A DNA stretch of 64,000 bases from Candidatus Melainabacteria bacterium (GTDB lineage: Bacteria; Cyanobacteriota; Vampirovibrionia; Obscuribacterales; Obscuribacteraceae). Positions within the stretch are counted from its first letter, which is position 1; every line of letters begins with the position of its first letter. Under the pieces are notes generated by a model, which did not search any database, was not told the DNA's origin, and was given only the letters and a program-made list of their open reading frames with translations. Positions 7,882 through 17,001 of the stretch are shown piece after piece. Location: contig PLZS01000115.1 in assembly GCA_003153555.1 (NCBI GenBank), positions 1 to 64,000 of the forward strand. The letters are read 5' to 3'. Made by a program: the position numbers and the translations under genes.

Positions 7882-9282
7882 TTAACCAAGCGCCAGCCCG
7901 CCTGTCGCCGTTTCCTTGTATTTTTGATTCATGTCTAAACCGGTCTGCTTCATCACTTCCAGAGCCCGATCAAGGCTGACCAAATGTTCTCCGTCTGAAG
8001 CGAGCGACAGCATGGTGGCATTGAGCGCCTTGACCGCACCCATTGCGTTCCTTTCTATACAAGGAACTTGAACGAGTCCCATAATTGGGTCGCAAGTCAT
8101 GCCCAAATGATGTTCAATTCCAATTTCCGCGGCATTCTCAATTTGACTGGGGGTGCCACCTAGCATTGCTGTAGCCCCAGCTGCGGCCATGGCGCATGAG
8201 GTTCCAACCTCTCCTTGGCAACCGACCTCAGCACCACTTATGGAGGCATGTGTTTTAACGAGTGCACCAATTACGGAGGCAACCATCAATCCATTTTGCA
8301 AAACTTCGTCTGAAAGATTATTGGTTTCTTGCAGGGTGCGCCATACTGCCGGTATAAGTCCGGAGGAGCCATTAGTCGGTGCTGTCACGACACGGCCGCC
8401 AGCTGCATTTTCTTCGTTAACAGCCATCGCAAAAACAGATGGACGCAAGTCGCTCCCACTCCATCCCGGCGCTTTGCCTGCTTTCATTAGTTCGTATAAG
8501 GCTTTGGCTCTGCGTTTTACGTTCAGTCCGCCTGGCAAAATCCCATCAGTCCTCAAACCGGCTTCAATGCATTTGTCGAATGTGCGCAAAATATCTGAAA
8601 GATTTTTTCGCAAAGTGGCTTCATCCATTCCTTTGGCAGCCTCGTTTTCGATGACAAGTTGCCAGAGTGGAATGCCATTTCTTTTACATTGTTCGACAAA
8701 CTCGGCGGCGCTGTTGAACGGATATGGTACGCATTTTTGAACGTCGCTTGCCTGCGGAAGGCGCCGCATACCTGTTGAAATATCAACTGGTTCAACAAAG
8801 CCACCGCCCACTGACAGAATGATCTCTTCGGTAACTATTTTGTCTGCATTCAATAGACGAAAGCGAATCGTATTGGGATGCGGCAACGGTCCATCATCTA
8901 AAAACCATCCTTGCCAGAGAATGTCTTCGGCAGGCAGAAATCGTGCTCTATGCTGCCCGAGTTGAACAATTGGTTGAGCCTGGAGAGCAGGCATCGCTGC
9001 CCAAATCTCTTCTGGTTCAGCAGATTTTGGATGCAGACCAATCAAGCCGGCACACACAGCACCGTCTGTGGCGTGGCCTCGCCCTGTAGCCGAAAGGCTG
9101 CCGAACAACTCTACTTTCAGTCTCAGATCATTGGTAGGCACGCTTTCTGATAGTTTAGTCAGGGCATATTTTCTGAACTCAAGAGCTGCGATCATCGGTC
9201 CCACAGTATGCGAACTGGAAGGGCCAATGCCTATCTTGAACATGTCCAGAGGACCAATTTGATCTGCGCGAGTTGGATTCAT
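7882..9282 (-). CDS. sdaA: L-serine ammonia-lyase (iron-sulfur L-serine dehydratase)
   Basis: This 466-residue single-chain enzyme converts L-serine to pyruvate and ammonia in the cytoplasm. The N-terminal beta domain has the family signature GPSSSHTVGP (20-29). The alpha domain has PTNGSSGLIPA (302-312) and the three cysteines that bind the [4Fe-4S] cluster: C355 (VGCQGEVG), C397 (TCDPIMG) and C408 (VPCIERN). Length and domain order match the classical single-polypeptide form. It is divergent from the ATP-grasp gene at 9406, with 123 bases between them. An AGGCGG sequence precedes the ATG at 9282. The product is clear; any link to the neighbouring ligases is speculative. Confidence 0.96.
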   Translation of the reverse strand: MNPTRADQIGPLDMFKIGIGPSSSHTVGPMIAALEFRKYALTKLSESVPTNDLRLKVELFGSLSATGRGHATDGAVCAGLIGLHPKSAEPEEIWAAMPALQAQPIVQLGQHRARFLPAEDILWQGWFLDDGPLPHPNTIRFRLLNADKIVTEEIILSVGGGFVEPVDISTGMRRLPQASDVQKCVPYPFNSAAEFVEQCKRNGIPLWQLVIENEAAKGMDEATLRKNLSDILRTFDKCIEAGLRTDGILPGGLNVKRRAKALYELMKAGKAPGWSGSDLRPSVFAMAVNEENAAGGRVVTAPTNGSSGLIPAVWRTLQETNNLSDEVLQNGLMVASVIGALVKTHASISGAEVGCQGEVGTSCAMAAAGATAMLGGTPSQIENAAEIGIEHHLGMTCDPIMGLVQVPCIERNAMGAVKALNATMLSLASDGEHLVSLDRALEVMKQTGLDMNQKYKETATGGLALG

Positions 9283-9405
9283 ACCGCCTGGGCTGTCAAT
9301 GAAGGCGCAGCCGAACCATGCTTGTCTCTAAGGGCGATTGTACTACCTTGAGGCGATTGTAATACGATACGCTAGACAAAAATGACTGCTTGCTGACATC
9401 ACTCC

Positions 9406-10380
9406 ATGGCGATCAAGAATAAGCGAGTTCTAATTACCATAAATCCCGGTTTGATTGACGGGAAGTGGTTTCCTACGGTTAGGAGCCTGGTCTCAGCTTT
9501 GGACAAAACGACCGATTTAATGGTGGCAACGGTTGGCGATTATGACTTCAGTTCAAAGAAAGTGCGGATCTATAGACGAATCAAGTATGGCAAGTTTGAA
9601 GAAATCGGCATGGTTACGCCGAAGGCAGATTTGTGGATTGTCTACAGCGACGGTTATTGGCTTGACGCTAAGGCGCTGGGGTTTAAGATAAGGAGCGATT
9701 TTTTCAACAGTCAAATAGAGTTGCATCAGTATCATCTGGCCAATCACAACGTAGATTTGATCGTTAATAGCCCGCAAACGGAGCAGAAAACTTTGAAGAG
9801 CTGGTTTTCTTCACTGGATGCGAAGAAAACAAGGATAATTCCGACTGTCAACTTGCAAAATATTGACGAAGTTCGTCAACTGAGGAAGTTGAAGGATGTC
9901 ATCGTCGCCAAACTTTCCTGGGGTGGTGCCATGATCGGGACCAAGAAATTAGCCAGCGATGAAGATGTTGATGCCTTCGAGAATGAACTTAAAGAGGATG
10001 CTCCTTACACGGCGCTCAATGATTACTGTTTTCAGGATTATGCACCAGCAAGCTCAGAAAAACGATTTTGGATCGCTGGCGGAAAGGTTGTCGGCGCGAG
10101 ATTGCTGTTTGGCCGCCGTGTGCCCTGGGAAACCGAGGGAAAGGAAAAGGGCTATCTCTATGACGAGCAAACGGAAGGATATGCGCGCGATCGAGCTGCG
10201 GTAGAAAATCTATTAAAGCTTTCTGAATTGACAGTTGGATCTGTCGATTTTATCGGGCCAATGATCAATGAAATTAATGGCTGTGGAACTGTGTTTACCT
10301 ACTTTCAGGAAAAGGATTTACTTTTGGATTTTCGTAAGCAGATGGTCGATTCATTTTTGCAAATCCTCAATCAACTATAA
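9406..10380 (+). CDS. ATP-grasp fold ligase, substrate unknown
   Basis: This 324-residue cytoplasmic protein has an N-terminal Rossmann-like domain (VLITINPGLIDG) and a C-terminal ATP-grasp core. The core is visible as VIVAKLSWGGAMIGTKK (ATP-binding strand and loop), FQDYAPASSEKRFWIAGGKVVG (a GER-like strand pair) and SVDFIGPMINEINGCGT (metal-binding acidic residue and E-x-N). ATP-grasp enzymes join a carboxylate to an amine or thiol through an acyl-phosphate. Sequence alone does not identify the substrates. The gene converges on a second ATP-grasp gene, overlapping its 3' end by six bases. Three ligases of this fold within 3.3 kb point to a shared pathway. Confidence 0.78.
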   Translation: MAIKNKRVLITINPGLIDGKWFPTVRSLVSALDKTTDLMVATVGDYDFSSKKVRIYRRIKYGKFEEIGMVTPKADLWIVYSDGYWLDAKALGFKIRSDFFNSQIELHQYHLANHNVDLIVNSPQTEQKTLKSWFSSLDAKKTRIIPTVNLQNIDEVRQLRKLKDVIVAKLSWGGAMIGTKKLASDEDVDAFENELKEDAPYTALNDYCFQDYAPASSEKRFWIAGGKVVGARLLFGRRVPWETEGKEKGYLYDEQTEGYARDRAAVENLLKLSELTVGSVDFIGPMINEINGCGTVFTYFQEKDLLLDFRKQMVDSFLQILNQL

Positions 10381-11676
10381 GGATCCAACCTTAGATTCGA
10401 TTGGTTCAAAATGAAACTTCAGCATCTGTTTGCACGCTTCAAATTTTTCTTCCAGTTCAGATTCGCTTTGAGCGCCAAGATCAATTAGTCCATATCTGAA
10501 ACTGATTGCATCTTGTACTTCGTCAGAGAGCTTTTTGCCCGGCCGTGCATAAATTTGCACTTGTGTATCCGGAAACTTTTCTGCAACAGAGTTTATTTGC
10601 TTCTCGTCTGGAACCGCATGAACTTTTTGATCCTCAAATATTCGGAGCACACAACTTGCGGAAACAGCGTATTTCCCTTTTCTGTGCAAGGTGTTCGGCT
10701 CCTGACCCATAGCCACTTCTAGCAGGGTTTTGTATGTGCTAAAGCCATCCACCTTTTCAAACAACTTCGGAAATTGAGAAGCGATCTTCGGATTGATCTC
10801 GATGATCCCTATACTGTCAGTTTCGATATCGTAAAAAAGTTCCATGTTGAAGAGGGCATTGTCATAACCAATGCCAGTGAAAAAGCGAGTGGCAATATCT
10901 CTCATTCTGTTCAAGACATCTTGTTTTAAGCGGCTAGGATACTGCCATCGCTTGAAGGAAAGCGTGCCCGGGAACATGACAGCGTCGACGACGCCCATGA
11001 CGTGAACTTGTTTGTCAAAGACATAGCCTTCCAACGAAACTTGAACACCTTGCAATAGAGCCTCTTGCAACAGGCAGGTTGCGTGTTGTTGAAGATGTGT
11101 GTAAGAGCGCAAAATGTCATTGAAAGGATCAATAAATTGGTCGGGTAGCAATGAGGTTTTGACGAGCTCGCGTAGCTGCTTCTCGTCGAACACGATGTTG
11201 GCATTCTTTGACATGCAGGACTTAACTGGTTTGAGAAATGAAGGAAAATCGATGATACCGTTGAGGGTGGCGCTGTCTCGTGGGTCAATTAAATGGAAAT
11301 CGGGAGTGGCTTCCGGGACAAATTGTTTTTGATAGAGTCTCGAATAATATTTGTGCTCACAAAGTATTATTGCTTCCGGGGAAGGTCCAGGCAGATCAAG
11401 CTTCTTGGCGATGATGCTGGAAGCTGACATACCAGGATACCCAACTGCCGAAGTGACGCCGGCAAGATTCGAATTCTTATATTTGTTGACGGTTGATTCA
11501 ATCAGTTCGACTATATTTAGGGGCGCTACTTTGAAATTGGGGTTTTCACCGAGGAAGTTGTCGAAGTAATCTTCGTCAAAATCATCATAGATAACTTCGC
11601 AACCCAACTGCTCGGCCACGCTGGGTAAGTTCTTTCGTTCTCTTGAAGTTGGACTTAAAAGCAGAACTCTTTTCAC
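10375..11676 (-). CDS. ATP-grasp ligase (carboxylate-amine ligase, CPSase-like)
   Basis: This 433-residue protein has the order seen in biotin-carboxylase-like amino-acid ligases. It has a preATP-grasp Rossmann domain (VLLLSPTSRERKNL), a lid region (GPSPEAIILCEHKYYSR), an ATP-binding strand (FLKPVKSCMSKNANIVF) and the catalytic metal site FNMELFYD followed by IGIIEINPKIASQF. The FNMEL and E-I-N-P elements carry the Mg-binding acids and Asn expected of an active enzyme. Its start overlaps the stop of the upstream ATP-grasp gene by four bases (ATGA), so the two are translationally coupled. A dipeptide or peptide-type ligase is a reasonable inference; the exact reaction is unknown. Confidence 0.82.
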   Translation of the reverse strand: MKRVLLLSPTSRERKNLPSVAEQLGCEVIYDDFDEDYFDNFLGENPNFKVAPLNIVELIESTVNKYKNSNLAGVTSAVGYPGMSASSIIAKKLDLPGPSPEAIILCEHKYYSRLYQKQFVPEATPDFHLIDPRDSATLNGIIDFPSFLKPVKSCMSKNANIVFDEKQLRELVKTSLLPDQFIDPFNDILRSYTHLQQHATCLLQEALLQGVQVSLEGYVFDKQVHVMGVVDAVMFPGTLSFKRWQYPSRLKQDVLNRMRDIATRFFTGIGYDNALFNMELFYDIETDSIGIIEINPKIASQFPKLFEKVDGFSTYKTLLEVAMGQEPNTLHRKGKYAVSASCVLRIFEDQKVHAVPDEKQINSVAEKFPDTQVQIYARPGKKLSDEVQDAISFRYGLIDLGAQSESELEEKFEACKQMLKFHFEPIESKVGSL

Positions 11677-12632
11677 AGGCGTGATGCCTTTTTCTTGACG
11701 CTCATGTACTGATCGAAGTACAAAGCAAGTCGATCGCCGAACTGCTTGCCTTTATTGGAGTAGTTCGCGTAGATGGAGGGATTTAGCAGTTCGGCTTCCA
11801 GCAAAATCGAACCTGCTTCGGAATTGATCACATCGATGCGACTGAAGTGCACTGGATAACCCATATCCTCGTAAGTCTTCAGCACTCTCTGGCAAAAATC
11901 AATCTCCTCACTGGTCGGTTCGTATATTGCGACCGTACCGCCCAATGATTCGTTACATCGAAATTCGGCTTTGTTTTCTGCAGAAGGGTGTTTGATCACG
12001 GCATGCTGATATTTGTGTCCTAAAAAAACCAGACTTCGTTCGCCCTGGCGAATGCTGGGCATAAATTGCTGCGCAAAATATTGCTCATCTTCACCTCGAA
12101 TTGGAGCCAGTTCCGCCTTGGTTCGCGCTAGGAAGATGCCCTTGCCGCGCTCGCCTTTTAAGGGCTTGATGACGAAATTTTCGCCTTGTTCGATGCGCTC
12201 AGATATTTCTGGTATTCGATATGAGGGAATGATGCGAATGCCGAATTTTTCAAGTTGCCACAGATAACTCTTATCCAAATTATGTCGAATAGTGGCAAGA
12301 TCATTGATCACATTGGCTTGGGCAAATCTGTCGAGCATTCGCTTGAAACGCGGAATGTCTGCGTAGAATCCTTCCATTTTGTAAACAAAGATCATGTCCA
12401 TGTCTCGGAGATTGATTGGGCGAACAAATTCCGAGTTGTTATAACTGAACATTCTCTCGAATTCGTTGATTCCTAAATCCATCCAGTTGACGAAGTAGAT
12501 CTGATGACCCAACTCTTTCAGTGATTGTGCGAAATGCAAGCAATCATGTTCATCTACGGGAAAGCGAATGCCAAAATTAGTGGCTGAAGTCGCTGCCACA
12601 TCCTCGGCCATAGTGATCAATATCGTGCTCAT
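11673..12632 (-). CDS. ATP-grasp ligase (glutathione-synthetase/RimK-like)
   Basis: This 319-residue protein begins with ILITMAEDVAATSATNFG. It then shows the GshB/RimK-type core: VIKPLKGERGKGIFLA (ATP-binding lysine and glycine loop), YFAQQFMPSIRQGERSLVFLG (the GER strand), a conserved SRIDVI acidic strand and LLEAELLNPSIY, where E and N bind magnesium. Enzymes of this type add an amino acid or thiol amine to a carboxylate. It is the middle gene of a racemase/ATP-grasp/ATP-grasp operon: 16 bases after the racemase, and overlapping the next ligase by four. The racemase context makes a D-amino-acid-containing product plausible, but that is inference. Confidence 0.82.
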   Translation of the reverse strand: MSTILITMAEDVAATSATNFGIRFPVDEHDCLHFAQSLKELGHQIYFVNWMDLGINEFERMFSYNNSEFVRPINLRDMDMIFVYKMEGFYADIPRFKRMLDRFAQANVINDLATIRHNLDKSYLWQLEKFGIRIIPSYRIPEISERIEQGENFVIKPLKGERGKGIFLARTKAELAPIRGEDEQYFAQQFMPSIRQGERSLVFLGHKYQHAVIKHPSAENKAEFRCNESLGGTVAIYEPTSEEIDFCQRVLKTYEDMGYPVHFSRIDVINSEAGSILLEAELLNPSIYANYSNKGKQFGDRLALYFDQYMSVKKKASRL

Positions 12633-12648
12633 TGAGTCAGTGTTCTTG

Positions 12649-13461
12649 TTACGCCGTGACCACGTACATCTGTTCTTGGGCTGTTCTTAGTTTGCCGATC
12701 ATTGAACGTTTCACTGCCAGCTGCGCGATGATCTTTAAGGGATCAAGCAGAGGAACAGCCAGGTCTCCATCCTTTATGACCAGGGAGACCTCAGTGCATC
12801 CGGCAATAATCACGTTGGCCCCTTTTTCGGCTAGATGGCATCCTGCTTCTAAAAGATGGGCTCTTGGCTCATCTCGATGCCCAGCTTTGATGCCACGTGC
12901 TCCAAAAATCGAAGTCATCACTAAATCGATTTGGACACCCGGATCAGGCACGATCACCTTCTTCCCCTGCGTTGTTAGATGCTTGTGAAATAATCCACAG
13001 TCAAGTGTCGGACTCGAACCTAGAATGCCAATCGTTTCGAGATCCGAGAATTCGCTTACGATATGCCGAACTGTTTCGGCGATCATATCGAAAAGCGGAA
13101 TGTCGACCGAAGCTTGGATCTCGTCGAAATAGTAATGAGCAGTGTTGCACGGCATAAGTAGAAAGTCGGCCCCTGCTGTTTGCAAGATGCGGGCAGTGCG
13201 GACCAATTCCGGCAGAGGCGAAACCCCGCCGTTAAATATTGCATCGACTCTGCTTGGAATCGCCGAGTTATTAAATGTAATCACTGGAATGTGCGTCTGG
13301 TCAGATGTAGCAGGCGTCAGACTTGTTATCAAATCGCACAAGCGGTTAGTAGCACCAGGTCCCATGCCACCAATGATTCCAATCGTATCCACTTTTAGCA
13401 TTTCCCTGACGAGTGACGACTTTAAGTTCGGATGTGACTCTGGATAGTTTAAGTCACTCAT
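12649..13461 (-). CDS. Aspartate/glutamate racemase family protein
   Basis: This 270-residue protein has the two-domain Asp/Glu racemase layout: IGIIGGMGPGAT near the N-terminus, catalytic Cys105 in MPCNTAHYY, and the second catalytic Cys222 in AGCTEVSL. Both cysteines are present, so PLP-independent racemisation of Asp, Glu or a related acid is expected. A dedicated cell-wall glutamate racemase (MurI) usually has VACNTA and GCTHYP motifs; MPCNTAH with GCTE is the aspartate-racemase type. It is the first gene of an operon with two ATP-grasp ligases. The family also contains hydantoin racemases and decarboxylases, so the substrate is uncertain. An alternative ATG at 13401 would remove a 20-residue extension. 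Confidence 0.85.
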   Translation of the reverse strand: MSDLNYPESHPNLKSSLVREMLKVDTIGIIGGMGPGATNRLCDLITSLTPATSDQTHIPVITFNNSAIPSRVDAIFNGGVSPLPELVRTARILQTAGADFLLMPCNTAHYYFDEIQASVDIPLFDMIAETVRHIVSEFSDLETIGILGSSPTLDCGLFHKHLTTQGKKVIVPDPGVQIDLVMTSIFGARGIKAGHRDEPRAHLLEAGCHLAEKGANVIIAGCTEVSLVIKDGDLAVPLLDPLKIIAQLAVKRSMIGKLRTAQEQMYVVTA

Positions 13462-13731
13462 AGTCTACCGCGTCCACTTATTTGCTCAAATTAAAGATGT
13501 CATTAGTTTTTGGGCGTGTCCAGGGCGGAAATGTTGTCTTATGTGTATCGAAAAGTCCAAGTTCTCTTCCAAGCCCCGGCTCGAGAAAAACTGCCTGGTG
13601 TTAGTGAGGCTGCCTGGTTTTTGAAAAGACGCCGCTGCCGATATCCTAAAACTTGGATGCGGGGCGCCTTAGCTTAAAGGACTGGCTTTTCTGATCTGCT
13701 ATAAAGCTAAACTTGGCGGGAGGTATTTGCC

Positions 13732-14370
13732 ATGTTGACATTGACAAAACCGGGCATTGAAGAGTACGCGGCGTCGAAGACGCAGCCCACTGATGCCATT
13801 CTTAAAGAATTACTGAGAGAGACTTACGAAGTGATGGAGTATCCGCAGATGCTCACCGGACCGTTGGAAGGTTCGTTTTTGCGGCTTATGGTCAAGGTCT
13901 CTGGAGCTAGGTCCGTCTTAGAGATCGGTATGTTCACTGGTTATTCAGCGCTGTCTATGGCAGAAGGATTACCCTCTGATGGCAAATTAGTGACGCTGGA
14001 AAGTGATCCAAAGTGTATCGAGATGGCTCGCAAATATTTTGCGAAGAGCGAACACGGTAAGAAGATTACGGTCAAGGAGGGACCAGCCTTGATTTCTCTC
14101 GAGAAACTGGATGGACCTTTTGATCTGGTATTTATTGACGCCGATAAGACAAATTACAAAAACTATTACGACGCTGTGCTGCCTAAATTGAAAGGTGGTG
14201 GCGTTATTTTGGTCGACAACGTGCTCTGGGGCGGCGCGGTTCTCAATCCTAAAACAGCTGATGATAAGGCGATCGACGCATTTAACGATTATGTTGCGGC
14301 AGATAATCGTGTCGACAAAGTATTGCTGACTATACGTGATGGCGTTTTCTTCATCCGAAAGAAGAAGTAA
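13732..14370 (+). CDS. SAM-dependent O-methyltransferase (caffeoyl-CoA OMT-like, family 3)
   Basis: This 212-residue enzyme has a class I methyltransferase fold. The SAM site is VLEIGMFTGYSALSMA, followed by the acidic VTLESDPKCIE. The metal-binding segment DLVFIDADKTNYKNYYD and VILVDNVLWGGAV are characteristic of the Mg-dependent caffeoyl-CoA/catechol O-methyltransferase family, which methylates ortho-dihydroxy aromatic groups. Many bacteria carry one with an unknown acceptor. A GGGAGG sequence lies about nine bases before the ATG. asnS follows 23 bases downstream, so they are probably co-transcribed. It may also relate to the divergent racemase/ATP-grasp operon 270 bases upstream; nothing in the sequence proves this. 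Confidence 0.9.
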   Translation: MLTLTKPGIEEYAASKTQPTDAILKELLRETYEVMEYPQMLTGPLEGSFLRLMVKVSGARSVLEIGMFTGYSALSMAEGLPSDGKLVTLESDPKCIEMARKYFAKSEHGKKITVKEGPALISLEKLDGPFDLVFIDADKTNYKNYYDAVLPKLKGGGVILVDNVLWGGAVLNPKTADDKAIDAFNDYVAADNRVDKVLLTIRDGVFFIRKKK

Positions 14371-14393
14371 GTGACTGAATTGACGGAGAACAT

Positions 14394-15809
14394 ATGAGCA
14401 CCAAACTTGGGGAATTGAATCAAACTAAGGTCGTTGAGGCGCTGAACGCAAACAGCATTGGTAAGTCAATTCGGCTTTGCGGCTGGGTTAGAACGCGACG
14501 AGATTCGAAGGCTGGCTTTTCTTTCCTGGAAATTAATGACGGCTCGACGCTCAAAAATGTTCAGGTCTTAGCCGAAGCCAAATTACCGAACTACGAAAGC
14601 GAGATCCTCAAGATTGGTATCGGCAGTAGTGTTGAGATCGAAGGAACAGTTGTTGCTTCGCCGGGAAAAGAACAGGCGACCGAGATCAAAGCAGATAGTG
14701 TAAAAGTGTTTGGTTATGCCGATCCGCTCACTTATCCGCTGCAAAAGAAGGGAACCTCGATGGAGTTCCTGCGCACCATCGCTCATTTGCGTCCACGCAC
14801 TAACACATTCGGTGCAGTCGCGCGGGTAAGAAATGAAATCTGCAAATCGATTCACAACTTCTTTCAGTCACGCGGTTTCATTTACGTGCATGCACCGATC
14901 ATCACGGGCAGTGACTGTGAAGGCGCAGGGCAGATGTTCAAGGTGACTACTTTTGACTTGCTGGATGTGCCGCGCAAGGAAGATAAATCTATCGACTTTG
15001 AACAGGACTTCTTTGGGCGACCGACGAATCTTACTGTCAGTGGACAACTTGAAGCTGAGATTTATGCAACTGCACTTACAAATGTCTATACGTTTGGTCC
15101 AACTTTTCGCGCCGAGAATTCGAATACTTCCAGGCATCTATCGGAGTTTTGGATGATTGAGCCCGAAATGGCATTTTGCAATCTCGAAGGTAATATGAGT
15201 GTCGCTGAAGAGTTTTTGAAAACGATCTTCAATGATGTTCTGACAAACTGCGGCACGGATATGCAGTTCTTCAACGAGCGCATTGATAAGACTGTAATCG
15301 AAACGCTGAAGGGAATTGTCGAGAGCGACTTTGTGCGCCTGAGCTACACTGAGGCTGTGGATGTTCTTCTGAAGTGTGGAGAAACTTTTGAGTTTCCTGT
15401 TTCTTGGGGGATCGATTTGCAGTCAGAGCACGAGCGTTACCTGACCGAGAAAAAGTTCAAGAAGCCAGTAATCGTCTGTGATTATCCGAAGGACATCAAA
15501 GCGTTTTACATGCGTCTCAACGACGACAACAAAACGGTCCGAGCTATGGACGTTCTCGTTCCTAAAGTCGGTGAGATTATTGGCGGCAGTCAAAGAGAAG
15601 AGCGATTGGATGTGCTTGAACAACGGATGAAGGATGCTGGACTCGACACTGAAGAATATTGGTGGTATCTCGATCTTCGCCGATTTGGCACAGTGCCGCA
15701 CGCCGGTTTCGGTCTGGGTCTTGAACGCACCGTGCAATTCGCCACCGGCATGAGTAACATTCGAGATGTGATTCCATTCCCTCGGGCTCCAAAGAGCGCT
15801 GATTTTTAA
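14394..15809 (+). CDS. asnS: Asparaginyl-tRNA synthetase
   Basis: This 471-residue class IIb aminoacyl-tRNA synthetase charges tRNA-Asn. The N-terminal OB-fold anticodon-binding domain includes [20 protein letters not shown]. Class II motif 2 is [21 protein letters not shown] and motif 3 is [15 protein letters not shown]. The C-terminus [12 protein letters not shown] is the usual ending of AsnRS; AspRS would have a longer insertion domain and a different motif 2. Length and motifs are standard. GGAG precedes the ATG. It follows the O-methyltransferase gene by 23 bases. No T-box or other leader is visible. Confidence 0.97.
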   Translation: MSTKLGELNQTKVVEALNANSIGKSIRLCGWVRTRRDSKAGFSFLEINDGSTLKNVQVLAEAKLPNYESEILKIGIGSSVEIEGTVVASPGKEQATEIKADSVKVFGYADPLTYPLQKKGTSMEFLRTIAHLRPRTNTFGAVARVRNEICKSIHNFFQSRGFIYVHAPIITGSDCEGAGQMFKVTTFDLLDVPRKEDKSIDFEQDFFGRPTNLTVSGQLEAEIYATALTNVYTFGPTFRAENSNTSRHLSEFWMIEPEMAFCNLEGNMSVAEEFLKTIFNDVLTNCGTDMQFFNERIDKTVIETLKGIVESDFVRLSYTEAVDVLLKCGETFEFPVSWGIDLQSEHERYLTEKKFKKPVIVCDYPKDIKAFYMRLNDDNKTVRAMDVLVPKVGEIIGGSQREERLDVLEQRMKDAGLDTEEYWWYLDLRRFGTVPHAGFGLGLERTVQFATGMSNIRDVIPFPRAPKSADF

Positions 15810-15890
15810 ATGTCCCTTTTTTAGCCGAGATCAATGCGCACGGATATGCTGCACGATTGTGCCGATAAGAACGAATTTGAAAAACCTGAT

Positions 15891-16268
15891 TCAGTCAACA
15901 GGATTCATATCAATCCAACTGGGTGTTGGTGGCGCTATATTTGAAGTGAAAACACAAGGTTTGCCGGAAGTGACCGTGTATTGTGGGGGAACTGCTATGC
16001 CTGGATACCACTGCACACCAGCTACGGTGGCACTTTGATAAGCTTTGGCAGCGACAGAGAAGGTGCTGCCAAACGTTGGCGGCACCGAACCCGCGTTGTA
16101 GGGAAGATTTGACTGCGCTGCTTTGATTGTCGTAAACGCACCTGGCAATTCATCTATTGTCAGAACTCCAGCACCGTACTCCTGCAGGTTGGCGGAATTA
16201 GGAATGAAGCTGCAACCGGTCAATATCAATGGCACATTGGAGCTGACGGGCACTGTGAAGGTGCGCAA
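15891..16268 (-). CDS. C-terminal part of a TadE-like protein, separated by an apparent frameshift
   Basis: This 125-codon frame follows the stop of the TadE-like gene (16271-16765) by two bases in the -1 frame and has only a TTG to start from. The same frame is open further upstream, where it reads GIPIQLDTAGGVTLRTFTVP without a break, joining naturally to TAAATAY of the upstream gene. The simplest reading is one gene of about 290 codons carrying a one-base change near 16290-16310. The alternative is a tightly coupled second gene starting with TTG. The product is beta-rich and Pro/Ser/Thr-rich, consistent with an extracytoplasmic domain. Function unknown. Confidence 0.55.
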   Translation of the reverse strand: MRTFTVPVSSNVPLILTGCSFIPNSANLQEYGAGVLTIDELPGAFTTIKAAQSNLPYNAGSVPPTFGSTFSVAAKAYQSATVAGVQWYPGIAVPPQYTVTSGKPCVFTSNIAPPTPSWIDMNPVD

Positions 16269-16270
16269 AG

Positions 16271-16765
16271 TTACACCGCCGGCGGTGTCAAGCTGAATCG
16301 GTATGCCGTTGCAGCCGCAGTGTCTTGAAGTGGGATCGTGACGGCGCTACTTCCGGGTATTTGGATTATTGGCAGGCTAGGCTCGGTCACGGTGACTACC
16401 AGGAATTGACGGCTGGACGTCGCCCCAGTTACCATCTGCGCTGTCACTGTCGCCCCCTGGGACGTGTTCGGCAAGCCGATATCCGTGAGCATTTGGTTGA
16501 CGAGAGCGCTTACATTTGCAGTCAAGACTGGGACATTCTTTGCCGAAAAGTATTTATTGTCGGCACCCAAGGCATAGAGATGGTGAGCCACGCAAAGGGT
16601 AGCTCTGTCAGTAACGCAACCCAGTTTGTATTTGTAGTACGCGGCCAGCCCGGCACCTGTAACCACGACCAAGCACCCCATGGTCACTAGGACAATGAGC
16701 AAAAGTCCGACTGTGCCTTCGACAATGCTGCTGCCGTTCGCACTTCTTCGATATGGACGTCTCAT
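16271..16765 (-). CDS. TadE/TadG-like pilus-associated protein, probably frameshifted at its end
   Basis: This 164-residue protein begins with a short basic segment followed by NGSSIVEGTVGLLLIVLV. That is the conserved Glu-containing prepilin-like transmembrane segment of TadE-family proteins of Flp/Tad pili. The rest is an extracytoplasmic Ala/Thr/Val-rich domain. A strong GGAGG lies six bases before the ATG at 16765. The last residues (RFSLTPPAV) differ in character from what the adjacent frame offers, supporting a frameshift into the frame at 15891-16268. No Tad ATPase or secretin genes are nearby, so the role in a pilus is uncertain. Confidence 0.7.
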   Translation of the reverse strand: MRRPYRRSANGSSIVEGTVGLLLIVLVTMGCLVVVTGAGLAAYYKYKLGCVTDRATLCVAHHLYALGADNKYFSAKNVPVLTANVSALVNQMLTDIGLPNTSQGATVTAQMVTGATSSRQFLVVTVTEPSLPIIQIPGSSAVTIPLQDTAAATAYRFSLTPPAV

Positions 16766-17001
16766 AAGTACCTCCGAAGAGTGCCCCTGTTGTCAATCGT
16801 AATACGCATGTCTATCGGATTCCAAAAGTTTCCAAACATATATCTATCCAGTAGTCACAGATATGGCTCTTCGTGTTTGTAATCTTTTTCAAGTGATTGA
16901 AATCCGATATTAAGAGGCTGCTTAGTTATTCGCCATGCCTTTTGTGTATTCCCAGTCCACGGAATAGCTCTTTTGTCACGCTTGCAAATTGATGAGGGCG
17001 G

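Noticed and set aside
13005-13030. tRNA-like GGTTCGAGTCC on the minus strand
   Set aside because: It lies inside the Asp/Glu racemase reading frame, and no matching acceptor or anticodon stem can be drawn around it.
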